Shown here piece by piece: positions 7,437-17,387 of a stretch of 64,000 bases of DNA; within the stretch, counting starts at the first letter, position 1; each line of letters opens with the position of its first letter. A model generated the notes under the pieces. That model saw nothing but the letters and a program-made list of their open reading frames with translations. It was not told the DNA's origin and ran no database searches. This DNA comes from Dehalobacter sp. CP (GTDB taxonomy: Bacteria; Bacillota_B; Desulfitobacteriia; Desulfitobacteriales; Syntrophobotulaceae). A program made the position numbers and the translations under genes. The DNA lies in assembly GCA_009910795.1 (NCBI GenBank), contig VMEE01000093.1, positions 124,001-188,000 on the forward strand, read 5' to 3'.

Positions 7437-9509
7437 ATGAGCAAGGACTTTTTACTGGAAATCGGCATGGAAGAAATGCCCGCCAAATTTGCACCAGGTG
7501 CAGTGGCCCAGCTGGAGAACAATGCCCGAAAAATGCTGGCGGAACTGCGTTTAGCGTATAAGAATCTGCAGTGCTACGTGACACCGAGGCGTCTGGCGCT
7601 CTATGTAGAAGCTCTGGCTGAGAAACAGCAGGATATCAGTGAAGAAGTCAAAGGACCTGCCCAGAAGGCAGCATTTGATGCTGAAGGCAAACCGACCAAA
7701 GCGGCTGAAGGATTTGCGCGCGGACAGGGCGTCAAGACCGAAGACTTTTTTCTGAAAGAAATCAATGGTGTGCCCTATGTGTATGCTGTAAAATCCCAAA
7801 AAGGCGAAGAAACCGAAAAGCTGCTGCCACAGGTCTCGCTGAATCTGGTTACGAGCCTCAACTTTCCGAAACCGATGCGCTGGGGAGATTATGAGATCCG
7901 CTTTGCACGCCCGATCCGCTGGCTGATCTCGCTGTTTGGTGACGAGGTGATTCCTTTCAGCTATGCCGGGGTTCAGGCCGGAAGAACTTCGCGCGGACAC
8001 CGTACGCTTGGCAGCTATATCCGGATTGTTCAGCCGGCTGAATATCTGAACGCGTTGGAATCGGTCTTTGTGCTGGCTGACCAGGAGAAAAGAAAACAGA
8101 ATATCTGGAGCCAGATCCAGCTGTTGGCCGCTAAGGTCGGCGGCGAAGTCGACCAGGACGAGGACCTGCTGACTGAGATCTGTCATCTGGTGGAATATCC
8201 GACCGCACTTTTGGGCGAAGTTGATGTCAAATATATGGTCCTGCCGGGAGAAGTCATTACCACGCCGATGAAGGAACATCAGCGTTATTTTCCGGTCAGG
8301 GCGGAGGACGGCAAATTGCTGCCGTACTTCATTACGGTACGGAACGGCGACAGAACCTCGCTCGATATCGTGAAAGAAGGCAATAAGAAAGTGCTCAAAG
8401 CCCGTCTGGAAGATGCCGCTTTCTATTACCGGGAAGATCTGAAAAGTCCGCTGCATACCTTTGTTTCAAAGCTTGACAGGGTCGTGTATCATGAAAAGCT
8501 CGGCACAGTCGGGCAAAGGGTCGACCGGCTTCAGAAACTGGCCGTCGTGATTGCGAACGAAATGGGTCTGGATACAAAAGAAACAGAACGGGTCAATCGG
8601 ACGGCCTATCTGGCCAAAGCAGACCTTGTGTCGCATATGGTTTACGATTTTCCTGAACTTCAGGGAATCATGGGTGCGTACTATGCCGGAAGCAATGGCG
8701 AAGACCCGGCGGTTTGTGCCGGAATCCTTGAACATTACCGGCCGCGTCATGCCGGAGACGCGTTCCCTTCCTCTGTAACCGGGAAAGTGGTTAGTCTCGC
8801 TGATAAACTTGATGCGATCGTCGGTTCTTTCGGGATCGGCATCCAGCCGACTGGTTCGCAGGACCCGTATGCGCTAAGGCGTCAGGCGCTTGGAATCGTC
8901 GGCCTGATGGTTCAAGATGAACTGGACCTGTCTCTTCTACGGCTAATCGAAGCGTCTTACAGCATCTTCAGCACACAGCGAATTACGTTGGAGCCGTTAG
9001 AGAAGATCAGACCGGCCCTTCTGGACTTCTTCGTCCAAAGGGTCCGCTACCTGCTCCAGGAATCCGGACTGCGCTATGATACGATTGACGCTGTCATGGC
9101 CCACGGAACAGAAAAGCCTGCTCATCTGATGAAAAAGGCCGTGGTTCTCGCCCAAGTCAGGGATGAAGCTGACTTTGTCTCCTACAGTAATGCCTATGTC
9201 CGTTGTGTGAACCTCGGTAAGAAAGCAGCTGCCGTGGCATGGCAGGTTTCCGATTTACAAGTAAGCTCGGAGTTGGCGCTCGCCGAATGTCTGCACGAAA
9301 AAGCTCCACTGATCCGGAGGGCTGTGAACGATGTGGATTTCAGGAAAGCCTACGCATTTGCTGTTGAGATTGTGCCATTGATCGAAAAACTGTTTGAAGA
9401 CGTCATGATCATGGTCGAAGATGAAAAGCTCAGAAATGCTCGTTTAGGATTGTTGAAGAGCTGTGTGGAAGCCCTGGGCTGTCTCGGAGACCTGACACTT
9501 CTAGCGTAG
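7437..9509 (+). CDS. glyS: Glycyl-tRNA synthetase beta subunit
   Basis: The 690-aa beta chain starts with MSKDFLLEIGMEEMP, the family N-terminus, and continues through the HD-like central region to a C-terminal tRNA-binding (DALR-like) domain. It binds tRNA-Gly and completes the alpha2beta2 enzyme. The ATG at 7437 has AGGGGGGA upstream and lies 2 nt after the glyQ stop. Length is normal for the family. Confidence 0.97.
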   Translation: MSKDFLLEIGMEEMPAKFAPGAVAQLENNARKMLAELRLAYKNLQCYVTPRRLALYVEALAEKQQDISEEVKGPAQKAAFDAEGKPTKAAEGFARGQGVKTEDFFLKEINGVPYVYAVKSQKGEETEKLLPQVSLNLVTSLNFPKPMRWGDYEIRFARPIRWLISLFGDEVIPFSYAGVQAGRTSRGHRTLGSYIRIVQPAEYLNALESVFVLADQEKRKQNIWSQIQLLAAKVGGEVDQDEDLLTEICHLVEYPTALLGEVDVKYMVLPGEVITTPMKEHQRYFPVRAEDGKLLPYFITVRNGDRTSLDIVKEGNKKVLKARLEDAAFYYREDLKSPLHTFVSKLDRVVYHEKLGTVGQRVDRLQKLAVVIANEMGLDTKETERVNRTAYLAKADLVSHMVYDFPELQGIMGAYYAGSNGEDPAVCAGILEHYRPRHAGDAFPSSVTGKVVSLADKLDAIVGSFGIGIQPTGSQDPYALRRQALGIVGLMVQDELDLSLLRLIEASYSIFSTQRITLEPLEKIRPALLDFFVQRVRYLLQESGLRYDTIDAVMAHGTEKPAHLMKKAVVLAQVRDEADFVSYSNAYVRCVNLGKKAAAVAWQVSDLQVSSELALAECLHEKAPLIRRAVNDVDFRKAYAFAVEIVPLIEKLFEDVMIMVEDEKLRNARLGLLKSCVEALGCLGDLTLLA

Positions 9510-9683
9510 GTTCAGCCTCATTTTTCAAAGGGATGACATTGATCCCCTTTACGTCTCTGTACGTCTCTGTATGTCTGATTCTTCTGAGGGTTGATTTAGA
9601 TTATTTCTGGAGGCATTTTGGATATTTTCTTAAAATGTATATTTTGTTTTTCTTTTTAATGATAAGGCTTTCCTTTTTTCGAA

Positions 9684-9714
9684 TATGTTATATAATATAG
9701 AAATATGACATACT
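9684..9714. promoter_or_regulatory. Candidate CcpN operators before ccpN
   Basis: Two 11-mers, TATGTTATATA (9684-9694) and TATGACATACT (9704-9714), both fit the TRTGHYATAYW pattern I recall for B. subtilis CcpN sites. They flank a TATAAT-like sequence. They would allow autoregulation of the downstream gene. This is a motif match only. Confidence 0.4.
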
Positions 9715-9785
9715 ATATCATTGGATTACCGTCAATGTGCTACGATATTTGAACTTTAGTTTCTATTTTCCGGAGGGTGAGAAAA

Positions 9786-10448
9786 ATGCAGCTTTCCGAG
9801 CGCCAGGAGAAGATCCTCGAACTTGTGAAAAAATCCAGCCCGATGACGGGAGAACAAATAGCCAGTCAACTGAATTTGAACAGGGCGACCTTAAGACCTG
9901 ATCTGACAATTCTGACCATGGCGGGTGTATTGGAGGCGCGTCCCCGAGTCGGCTATTTTTATAATGGAAATGCGGGACCTTCACCTATCGCCCAAAGGGT
10001 CAGGCAGCTCAGAGTCGGTGATTTCAAATCGATTGCAGCTGCTGTCAAGGAGAGCGTCTCGATTTACGATGCAGTCGTATCCATGTTTACCAACAATGTC
10101 GGCAGTCTGATCGTGATTAATGATGAACGTGAGCTTAAGGGGATGGTTTCCCGCAAGGATATCCTGAAGGCTTCACTTGGCAATATGGATCTGCACGGGA
10201 TGCCGATCAGTGTCATCATGACCAGGATGCCGAATATTATCATGGCTGCATCCGATGAATCTGTACTCGAGGCCGCCAAAAAGCTGGTACAGCACCAAAT
10301 TGATACGCTTCCGGTCGTCGAAAGCTATATCAATGAGGGAGGCCGCGAAAGTTTTGAGGTAGTTGGCAGATTTACAAAGACCAATGTAACCAGCCTGTTT
10401 GTAGAACTGGGACAGGATAAATTTCCAAATACCGCAAAGTGGTTTTAG
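9786..10448 (+). CDS. ccpN: CcpN-type transcriptional repressor (HTH plus two CBS domains)
   Basis: The 220-aa protein has an N-terminal HTH_11 winged helix (residues 1-60, with SGEQIASQLNLNRATLRPDL-like sequence) and paired CBS domains (about 75-215). In B. subtilis CcpN represses gluconeogenic genes in the presence of glycolytic signals. It is followed 21 nt later by the PPDK regulatory protein and then ppdK, so it probably controls pyruvate/PEP flux here. The ATG at 9786 fits the CGGAGGGTG RBS better than the upstream in-frame GTG. Confidence 0.9.
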   Translation: MQLSERQEKILELVKKSSPMTGEQIASQLNLNRATLRPDLTILTMAGVLEARPRVGYFYNGNAGPSPIAQRVRQLRVGDFKSIAAAVKESVSIYDAVVSMFTNNVGSLIVINDERELKGMVSRKDILKASLGNMDLHGMPISVIMTRMPNIIMAASDESVLEAAKKLVQHQIDTLPVVESYINEGGRESFEVVGRFTKTNVTSLFVELGQDKFPNTAKWF

Positions 10449-10469
10449 AGGAGAAAGCGAGGGGGTGTT

Positions 10470-11303
10470 TTGGTGACCGATCAAATCCCGGTAATTTATG
10501 TAATTTCCGATGCGCTGGGAGAGACGGCAGAGTTTGTCAGCAGAGCGGCAGCAGCACAGTTTAACGGAATAAAGACAAAAATTCGCCGGGTGCCTTATGT
10601 TCTGGATGAAACGCATATCGATGACATCTTGGAAGAAGCGGTAGAGGAACAGGCAATTCTCGTTTACACGCTGGTCCTGACAAATTTGAGGCTCTACATA
10701 GAACGACGGGCCAAGGAAAAAAATCTAATCACTATCGATATTTTGAGTCCGCTGATTTCGGCATTGGCTGATAAAACCGGACTTGATCCCAAAAATATAC
10801 CCAATGTTACGCACCGACTGGATGAACAGTACTTCCGGAAGGTAGAGGCTGTGGAGTTTGCAGTTAAATATGACGATGGCAAGGACCCGCGAGGGCTGCT
10901 GTATGCTGATGTCGTCCTAATAGGCGTGTCCCGGACCTCAAAAACACCGCTAAGCATGTACCTTGCCCATAAAGGGATTAAGGCTGCGAATATCCCGCTG
11001 GTGCCGGAAGTGACACCGCCCCGGGAACTGTATGAAGTTCCCCGAAATAAGGTCTTCGGGCTGATCTTAGGCCCGGAAAAGCTGAACCAAATACGCAGTG
11101 AACGGCTGAAAACGCTGGGACTTGGAGCATCTGCCGATTATGCCAATCTGAACAGGATTATGGAAGAGCTCGACTATGCCAAACAGATCATGAAGAAGAT
11201 TGGCTGTGTAATCATAGATACCACCAATAAAGCGGTCGAAGAAACCGCAAGTGTGATTCTGCAGAAAGTAACAATAAACGGGGAGTTGAGAAAAGATGGT
11301 TGA
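10470..11303 (+). CDS. yqfL: Pyruvate, phosphate dikinase regulatory protein (DUF299)
   Basis: The 277-aa bifunctional PDRP has the P-loop-like motif GVSRTSKTPLS around residue 150. These enzymes use ADP to phosphorylate an active-site threonine of PPDK, inactivating it, and remove it by phosphorolysis. The start is TTG 10470 or the adjacent GTG 10473, behind GAGGGGG. The 3' end overlaps ppdK by 8 nt, placing enzyme and modifier under tight coupling. Confidence 0.94.
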   Translation: MVTDQIPVIYVISDALGETAEFVSRAAAAQFNGIKTKIRRVPYVLDETHIDDILEEAVEEQAILVYTLVLTNLRLYIERRAKEKNLITIDILSPLISALADKTGLDPKNIPNVTHRLDEQYFRKVEAVEFAVKYDDGKDPRGLLYADVVLIGVSRTSKTPLSMYLAHKGIKAANIPLVPEVTPPRELYEVPRNKVFGLILGPEKLNQIRSERLKTLGLGASADYANLNRIMEELDYAKQIMKKIGCVIIDTTNKAVEETASVILQKVTINGELRKDG

Positions 11304-13959
11304 CAAAAAATATGTGTACTTGTTTCGTGAAGGCAGTGCCGACATGAAAAACCTTCTTGGAGGCAAGGGAGCAAACCTGGCTGAAATGACCAACATCGGA
11401 CTGAATGTCCCGCAAGGCTTTACGATTACCACGGAAGCCTGTCTCGAATACTATGACTGCGGCGAGCAGCTGCCCGGAGGATTATGGGAACAGATCCTTC
11501 CCGCGATCCAGGATGTCGAGAAAGCAAGCGGCAAGAAATTTGGCGATCCCGAAAACCCGCTTCTGGTTTCGGTCCGTTCCGGTGCGAGGGTTTCCATGCC
11601 CGGGATGATGGATACAATCCTGAACCTTGGTCTGAACGAAGGTACAGCCAGCGGCGTCAGCAAGGCAACAGGCAATGAGAGATTTGCTTTTGACTGCTAT
11701 AGACGCTTTATCCAGATGTTTGGCGATGTCGTACTTGGAATAGCCAGCCACAAATTTGAGAATATCCTGGAAGAAGTCAAAGAAAAGCAGGGTGTAACGT
11801 TCGATTCCGAGCTTTCTCCGGAAAGTCTGAAAGGACTTGTGGTCAAGTTTAAAGCGCTTGTTAAGCAGGAGACCGGCGTACCATTCCCTGATGATCCGTA
11901 TGAACAGCTTAAGGAAGCGATCACCGCCGTTTTCAAATCCTGGAACAACCACCGGGCGATCGTGTACCGGAAAGCCAACGGTATTCCGGACAGCTATGGC
12001 ACCGCTGTCAACGTCCAGTCGATGGTATTCGGCAACATGGGTAATGACTCCGGCACAGGCGTGGCCTTTACCCGGAACCCGTCAACCGGTGAAAAACACT
12101 TGTATGGGGAATATTTGATGAATGCCCAGGGTGAAGACGTCGTTGCAGGTATCCGTACACCGCTTTCGATCGACAGCCTGCAAAATGACAATCCGGAAAT
12201 TTACCGCCAGTTCAGCGAGATCGCCAAGAATCTGGAAAACCATTATAAAAACATGCAGGATATCGAGTTCACGATTGAGAAAGGCAGACTCTACATACTC
12301 CAGACCCGTAACGGAAAATGTACGATTTCTGCTGCAATCCGCATTGCTGTTGAACTTTGTCAGGAAGGCCTCATCACCAAAGAAGAAGCAGTCGAGAGAA
12401 TTGATCCGCATCAGCTGGAAAAACTGCTGCACCGCAGAATCGATGATGCCGCGAAGCTCGATGTTGTAGCGACAGGACTGCCTGCCTCACCGGGAGCAGC
12501 TTCCGGCAAGATTATCTTCAGTGCGGATGAAGCTGAAAAGCTTGGCCAGACCGGAGAAAAAGTCATCCTCGTTGGTACGGAAACCACCCCGGACGATATT
12601 CACGGCATGCTTGCAGCCCAAGGGATTCTGACCAGCAGGGGAGGCATGACCAGCCACGCTGCTGTTGTAGCCAGACATATGGGCAAACCTGCAGTCTGCG
12701 GTTGTGATGCTTTGAAAATTAACCTTGCCGACAAGATCTTTATGATCGGCGATGATGCTTATCCCGAAGGTACCGAGATTACGATCGACGGCGCAACAGG
12801 CCGGGTCATCAGGGGAACTGTTCCGATGAAGGATCCTGACTTAAGCGGTGAATTCCAAAAAATTCTGGAGTGGTCCGATGGAATCAGAAAGCTTCAGGTT
12901 ATGGCCAATGCCGATAATCCGCCTGATGCCGCCAAAGCAAGAGAATTCGGAGCCCAGGGCATCGGACTTTGCCGGACGGAACACATGTTTATGGATCCTG
13001 CCCGTATCCCGATTGTCCAGAAGATGATTCTGGCTCAGACGCTCCCCGAAAGAGAAGCTGCCTTGGCTGAACTTCTGCCGATGCAGGAAGGCGATTTTTA
13101 CGGCATCTTGAAGGCCATGCACGGACTGCCGGTGACGATCCGTCTGCTGGACCCGCCTCTCCATGAATTCCTGCCAAATGGCGAAGAACTTGCTCTCGAG
13201 ATTCAGGAATTAAAACTCACGGCCAACCTGCAGGATGAAAAAGTCCAAAAGGAAATCAAGGCTAAAGAGGTTCTGCTGAAGAAAGTCCGCGGTCTCCAGG
13301 AGATGAATCCGATGCTCGGCCATCGCGGCTGCCGTCTTGGAATCTCGTATCCGGAAATCTACGCGATGCAGTCCAGAGCTATTTTTAAAGCTGCAGCTAG
13401 ACTCGTGAAAGAAGGAGTTGACGTGCGTCCGCATGTCAAGATCCCGCTCGTCATTCATCATAAAGAACTCGAGATTCTGCGCAAGCAGACCGAGGAAATC
13501 GCCCAGGAGATCATCAAAGCCGAAGGCGTCAAGATCAACTACCAAATCGGAACGATGATCGAAGTGCCGAGAGCGGCGCTTACCGCAGACGAAATTGCAC
13601 CGTTCGCCGAGTTTTTCTCGTTTGGGACCAACGACCTTACCCAGACCGTTTTAGGCTTTTCCCGTGACGACGCCGAAGGCAAATTCCTGCCCGACTATCT
13701 GAACCAGAATATCTTGGCCAATAACCCATTTGCAGTCTTAGACCGGGACGGCGTCGGCAAGATTATGAAGATCTGCGTCGATCTCGGACGTAAAGCAAAT
13801 CCGGGCATCAAAATCGGAATCTGCGGTGAACACGGCGGAGATCCTTCCTCGATCGAATTTTGCCAGGAAATCAACCTGGACTATGTCTCCTGTTCACCCT
13901 TCCGCGTACCAATTGCCCGCCTAGGCGCTGCGCAGGCTGCCTTAAAGAATCGCGCTTAA
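11296..13959 (+). CDS. ppdK: Pyruvate, phosphate dikinase
   Basis: The 887-aa enzyme interconverts pyruvate + ATP + Pi and PEP + AMP + PPi. Visible parts are the N-terminal ATP-grasp (LLGGKGANLAEM), the swivelling phosphohistidine domain with GGMTSHAAVVARHMGKP (catalytic His, and the Thr that PDRP modifies) and the C-terminal PEP/pyruvate barrel ending with the GICGEHGG loop. Length is standard. Together with ccpN and yqfL it forms a regulated gluconeogenic or PPi-linked glycolytic module. Confidence 0.97.
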   Translation: MVDKKYVYLFREGSADMKNLLGGKGANLAEMTNIGLNVPQGFTITTEACLEYYDCGEQLPGGLWEQILPAIQDVEKASGKKFGDPENPLLVSVRSGARVSMPGMMDTILNLGLNEGTASGVSKATGNERFAFDCYRRFIQMFGDVVLGIASHKFENILEEVKEKQGVTFDSELSPESLKGLVVKFKALVKQETGVPFPDDPYEQLKEAITAVFKSWNNHRAIVYRKANGIPDSYGTAVNVQSMVFGNMGNDSGTGVAFTRNPSTGEKHLYGEYLMNAQGEDVVAGIRTPLSIDSLQNDNPEIYRQFSEIAKNLENHYKNMQDIEFTIEKGRLYILQTRNGKCTISAAIRIAVELCQEGLITKEEAVERIDPHQLEKLLHRRIDDAAKLDVVATGLPASPGAASGKIIFSADEAEKLGQTGEKVILVGTETTPDDIHGMLAAQGILTSRGGMTSHAAVVARHMGKPAVCGCDALKINLADKIFMIGDDAYPEGTEITIDGATGRVIRGTVPMKDPDLSGEFQKILEWSDGIRKLQVMANADNPPDAAKAREFGAQGIGLCRTEHMFMDPARIPIVQKMILAQTLPEREAALAELLPMQEGDFYGILKAMHGLPVTIRLLDPPLHEFLPNGEELALEIQELKLTANLQDEKVQKEIKAKEVLLKKVRGLQEMNPMLGHRGCRLGISYPEIYAMQSRAIFKAAARLVKEGVDVRPHVKIPLVIHHKELEILRKQTEEIAQEIIKAEGVKINYQIGTMIEVPRAALTADEIAPFAEFFSFGTNDLTQTVLGFSRDDAEGKFLPDYLNQNILANNPFAVLDRDGVGKIMKICVDLGRKANPGIKIGICGEHGGDPSSIEFCQEINLDYVSCSPFRVPIARLGAAQAALKNRA

Positions 13960-13995
13960 GCGGCACTGCACGATATCAAAACCTAGACCCATGGG

Positions 13996-14034
13996 AATGA
14001 CGTCATCAACAACATTGAGGCGTCATTTTTTTTG
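13996..14034 (+). terminator. Rho-independent terminator after ppdK
   Basis: AATGACG(T)C pairs with GGCGTCATT, followed by eight T residues, 36 nt after the ppdK stop. Confidence 0.85.
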
Positions 14035-14435
14035 TTTGGGTGGTTGTAGTTGTAGGCTGTATTGTGATACCCATACCTACCTACCCGAATATTGAGAGGT
14101 CTTGTCAGTATAATGTATTTACGTAATGCGGTAAGTAATCAGCCTCAGAGCGCAGTTAACTGACAATTTAACGTGAAAGATGACTTTTACAGTATTTTGT
14201 AAATATTTTATTTTATGATACAATTTAATGCTTTAAGCAGGATTTTTAAACTTAATGTTGAATTAAACAGTTAAAGAATTGAAAGAACGTCTGAAGGATT
14301 TTTGTGAAAAATAAAAGACGAAGTACAGAATCTTAGCTTATTCCGCCAGAAAGTGGCGGAATTGTGGCCTCAGGTGCTATTTCTTTTGTTTTCACGTCTG
14401 ATCCCTTTTGATTCTTGTGAAGAAGGTGGTTGTAG
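14035..14435. other. Intergenic region before dgt with one hairpin
   Basis: This AT-rich 400-nt stretch has no convincing ORF. It contains a perfect 8-bp hairpin, TTCCGCCA/TGGCGGAA at 14341-14361, not followed by a T-run. It could be a leader structure for dgt. No clear -35/-10 pair was found. Confidence 0.4.
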
Positions 14436-15425
14436 ATGTCCCAGTCGATCAGGTTAAGAACGGAGGAACATGAATTTCAGCGGCTCTCGCCTCTGGCAGC
14501 GAAAAGCGCCGAAGCAAGGAGAGCGAGAGAAGAAGTCGAATGCAGCGTTCGAACCAGGTTTCAACGAGACAGGGACAGAATTTTGCACAGCAAGCCTTTT
14601 CGCCGCCTGAAACACAAAACGCAGGTCTATATTGCTCCTGTCGGAGATCACTATCGGACCAGGATGACGCACAGCCTGGAAGTCGCACAGATCTGCCGGA
14701 CTATCGGCCGGGCGCTGAGCTTAAACGAAGATCTGATTGAGGCAATTTCCCTGGGTCACGATGTCGGTCATACACCTTTTGGACACGTCGGAGAAGAAAC
14801 GCTGGCCTCCCTGATCGGCCATTTTGAACACAATGAACAGTCGGTCAGGATTTACACTGTCCTTACCGGAAACGGCGAGGGTCTAAACCTCACGGAGCAG
14901 GTTCTGGACGGAATTCTACACCATACCGGTCCTGGGATGCCTAATACATTGGAGGGGCAGATTGTAAGGATTGGAGACAGGATTGCCTATCTCTGCCACG
15001 ATTTTGACGATGCTTTGCGCGCTGAGATTCTGTCCGTGAACGACCTTCCGGCCACGATCAGAAAAGAGATCGGCTCCAGCACCAGCGAAATGATCACGAC
15101 CATGGTCCTCGATATGATTCAGGCTTCCGAAGGCAAGGACACGATTTGTCAGTCCGCAGAAATCTCTGCAATCATGAAAGAATTCCGCGACTTCATGTTT
15201 GAGAGAGTATATTACAGCAGCTCACTGCAGGAGGAACGCAGCAAAAGCCGATTGATTTTGGGAATTCTTTTCGATTACTACCTGCATCATCCGGAAATTC
15301 TGCCTGAAGACTATCTGAGATGGACAGGGGGAGATCTGAAACAAGCCATCACTGACTATGTTGCGGGTCTGACAGACAACTATGCCATCAGCATCTTCAA
15401 ACATCTTTTTATTCCTAAAGAGTAG
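14436..15425 (+). CDS. dgt: dGTP triphosphohydrolase-like HD protein
   Basis: The 329-aa protein carries the Dgt signature: an N-terminal RDRDRILHSKPFRRLKHKTQV, then MTHSLEVAQ and GHDVGHTPFGH, which build the HD metal site. The family hydrolyses dNTPs to deoxynucleosides and tripolyphosphate. It is the short clostridial/B. subtilis-type enzyme upstream of dnaG-sigA, a typical clostridial order. The start is ATG 14436, with GAAGGTGG upstream. Confidence 0.93.
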   Translation: MSQSIRLRTEEHEFQRLSPLAAKSAEARRAREEVECSVRTRFQRDRDRILHSKPFRRLKHKTQVYIAPVGDHYRTRMTHSLEVAQICRTIGRALSLNEDLIEAISLGHDVGHTPFGHVGEETLASLIGHFEHNEQSVRIYTVLTGNGEGLNLTEQVLDGILHHTGPGMPNTLEGQIVRIGDRIAYLCHDFDDALRAEILSVNDLPATIRKEIGSSTSEMITTMVLDMIQASEGKDTICQSAEISAIMKEFRDFMFERVYYSSSLQEERSKSRLILGILFDYYLHHPEILPEDYLRWTGGDLKQAITDYVAGLTDNYAISIFKHLFIPKE

Positions 15426-15551
15426 CAGGGAAATAAGGTACTAAACAAAAAGTGCAAAAAATTGTCTCAAAATAAGAAGGAAAAATAAAAAGTTTATCGA
15501 AAAAGATAAAGGCTTGTCAGAAAAACGTAAATCCATGAAGGGCGTGCTGGT

Positions 15552-17387
15552 ATGGATCATAAAATATCTGAGGATTTTATCGAAGAAGTACGCCGCCAAG
15601 CTGACATTGTTGAAATTATCTCTGAACATGTGGTGCTGAAACGTACGGGCAAAAACTATCAAGGGCTTTGTCCGTTTCATTCTGAAAAGACGCCGAGTTT
15701 CAATGTAAATCCCGATCGTCAGATGTTCTACTGTTTTGGCTGCCACACCGGCGGAAATATTTTTTCTTTCCTGATGAAGAAAGAAGGCTTAGCCTTCATC
15801 GAAGCTTTGAAGAAGGTAGCCGGGAAGTATGGGATGGAGCTGCCGGAAAGAGAGCTTTCTTCGGAGGAAAGGAAGAACGAAGCCCAGCGCAGCCGCTGGC
15901 GGGAGATTCATGAGTGGGCTGCCTGCTACTACCACGACGTGCTTCTGCATCGTCCCGAAGGACAGGATGGACTGGCTTACTTTGAACACAGAGGGATTGG
16001 CCCCGAAGTCATCCAGGATTTCCGTCTTGGGTTTGCGCCGGACAGGTGGGATGGCTTGATCAGGGAGCTTGCAGACAAAGGAGTCGCACCGGAAGAACTG
16101 GCTGAATTTGGGCTCGCTGTCCGCAGGGAAACCAGTGAGCAGGAAATCAGTTATTACGACAGATTCCGCAACAGAGTGATTTATACCATCCTCGATGTCA
16201 AAGGGGCTCCGATTGCTTTTGGCGGAAGGGTGCTCGATGATTCTACACCTAAATATTTGAATTCACCGGAAACAAAATTTTTTCATAAAGGACGCAATCT
16301 TTACGGCATTCATCTGGCTTCCCGGGGAATCAGGGAGGCAGGGTATTCTTTACTCCTTGAAGGGTATATGGATACAATCGCAGCGCAGAGAGCAGGCTTC
16401 ACAAATGCTGTCGCCTCACTCGGAACCGCCCTGACTAAGGATCAGTCCAGGCTGCTTAAAAAATATTCAGGCAAGATCGTAATTGGCTATGACTCGGATA
16501 AGGCAGGGATTCAGGCAGCCCTGCGGGCCGGTGAGATCCTTCTTGATGAAGGTCTGAACATTCAGGTGCTGCTGTTTGAGGATGCCAAGGATCCCGATGA
16601 ATTCCTGAAAAAGCACACCGTCGCTGAATTCCGCAAAAAACTCGAAAATACCATCACTTTTATCGAGTTTAAATATAAAATGCTGATCCGGGACACCCCC
16701 CTGCGGACCATACCGGATAAAGCAGAGCTGATCAGAAAGCTTGCTCCCGATATCCTTAAAGTTTCAAGCGTTGTTGAGAAAGAAGGATATGAAAGATATC
16801 TAAGTCTGGAGCTCGGTCTCACGCTCGAAGCAGTTCAGCACGAGATCGACAGCTTGACGAAGAAAACCAGAGAAAACAGGGGCAATTTCAAAAATTTTTC
16901 GCAACAACAGGATATTTCTGTAAAAAAAAGAAATACTATAGAAGGGACGGACATTGACAGTTCTCAGGAATCTTATGTCCATTTAGGAGTTTTCCGGGCC
17001 GAACAGACCATTCTCAGAATCATCCTGGAGAATCCCAATTATAAAAATCAAGTAGCTGACAACCTGGATAAGGAATTTTGGAGGCTGCAGGAACATAGAT
17101 ATATCTTCGAGAATTTCCCGGAAAACAGTTTGAATCTTATCAATAATGATAGCTGGTATGAGAAGGTTCAAAGGCGTCTTGCCGAAATATATGAATTGTC
17201 CATCGATTTCGATAAAGCCGATATGCTCCTTAAGGACTGCATTGCTTTGATTAAGGAGACAAAGAAGAAAGAGACGATCGAAGATTTGCAGGCCAAAATG
17301 ATTTTATTGGAAAAAACTGGGGATATGACTGGGGCGTTTGCCCTGCTCCAGGAGATAGGAGAGCGGTTGAAACGTGGCGAAAAATAA
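15552..17387 (+). CDS. dnaG: DNA primase DnaG
   Basis: The 611-aa primase has a CHC2 zinc site (Cys40, His43, Cys61, Cys64), the RNA polymerase core with [10 protein letters not shown] and the [15 protein letters not shown] motif, then a C-terminal helicase-binding region. It makes RNA primers for replication. The start is ATG 15552. Its 3' end overlaps sigA by 14 nt, giving the macromolecular synthesis operon. Confidence 0.97.
   Translation: MDHKISEDFIEEVRRQADIVEIISEHVVLKRTGKNYQGLCPFHSEKTPSFNVNPDRQMFYCFGCHTGGNIFSFLMKKEGLAFIEALKKVAGKYGMELPERELSSEERKNEAQRSRWREIHEWAACYYHDVLLHRPEGQDGLAYFEHRGIGPEVIQDFRLGFAPDRWDGLIRELADKGVAPEELAEFGLAVRRETSEQEISYYDRFRNRVIYTILDVKGAPIAFGGRVLDDSTPKYLNSPETKFFHKGRNLYGIHLASRGIREAGYSLLLEGYMDTIAAQRAGFTNAVASLGTALTKDQSRLLKKYSGKIVIGYDSDKAGIQAALRAGEILLDEGLNIQVLLFEDAKDPDEFLKKHTVAEFRKKLENTITFIEFKYKMLIRDTPLRTIPDKAELIRKLAPDILKVSSVVEKEGYERYLSLELGLTLEAVQHEIDSLTKKTRENRGNFKNFSQQQDISVKKRNTIEGTDIDSSQESYVHLGVFRAEQTILRIILENPNYKNQVADNLDKEFWRLQEHRYIFENFPENSLNLINNDSWYEKVQRRLAEIYELSIDFDKADMLLKDCIALIKETKKKETIEDLQAKMILLEKTGDMTGAFALLQEIGERLKRGEK

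Noticed and set aside
7551..8456. Long minus-strand open frame inside glyS
   Set aside because: It lies entirely within a well-supported glyS and has no family resemblance or RBS; a shadow frame.
9526..9550. Terminator after glyS (AAAGGGAT/ATCCCCTTT)
   Set aside because: The stem is short and imperfect and no T-run follows; too weak to annotate.
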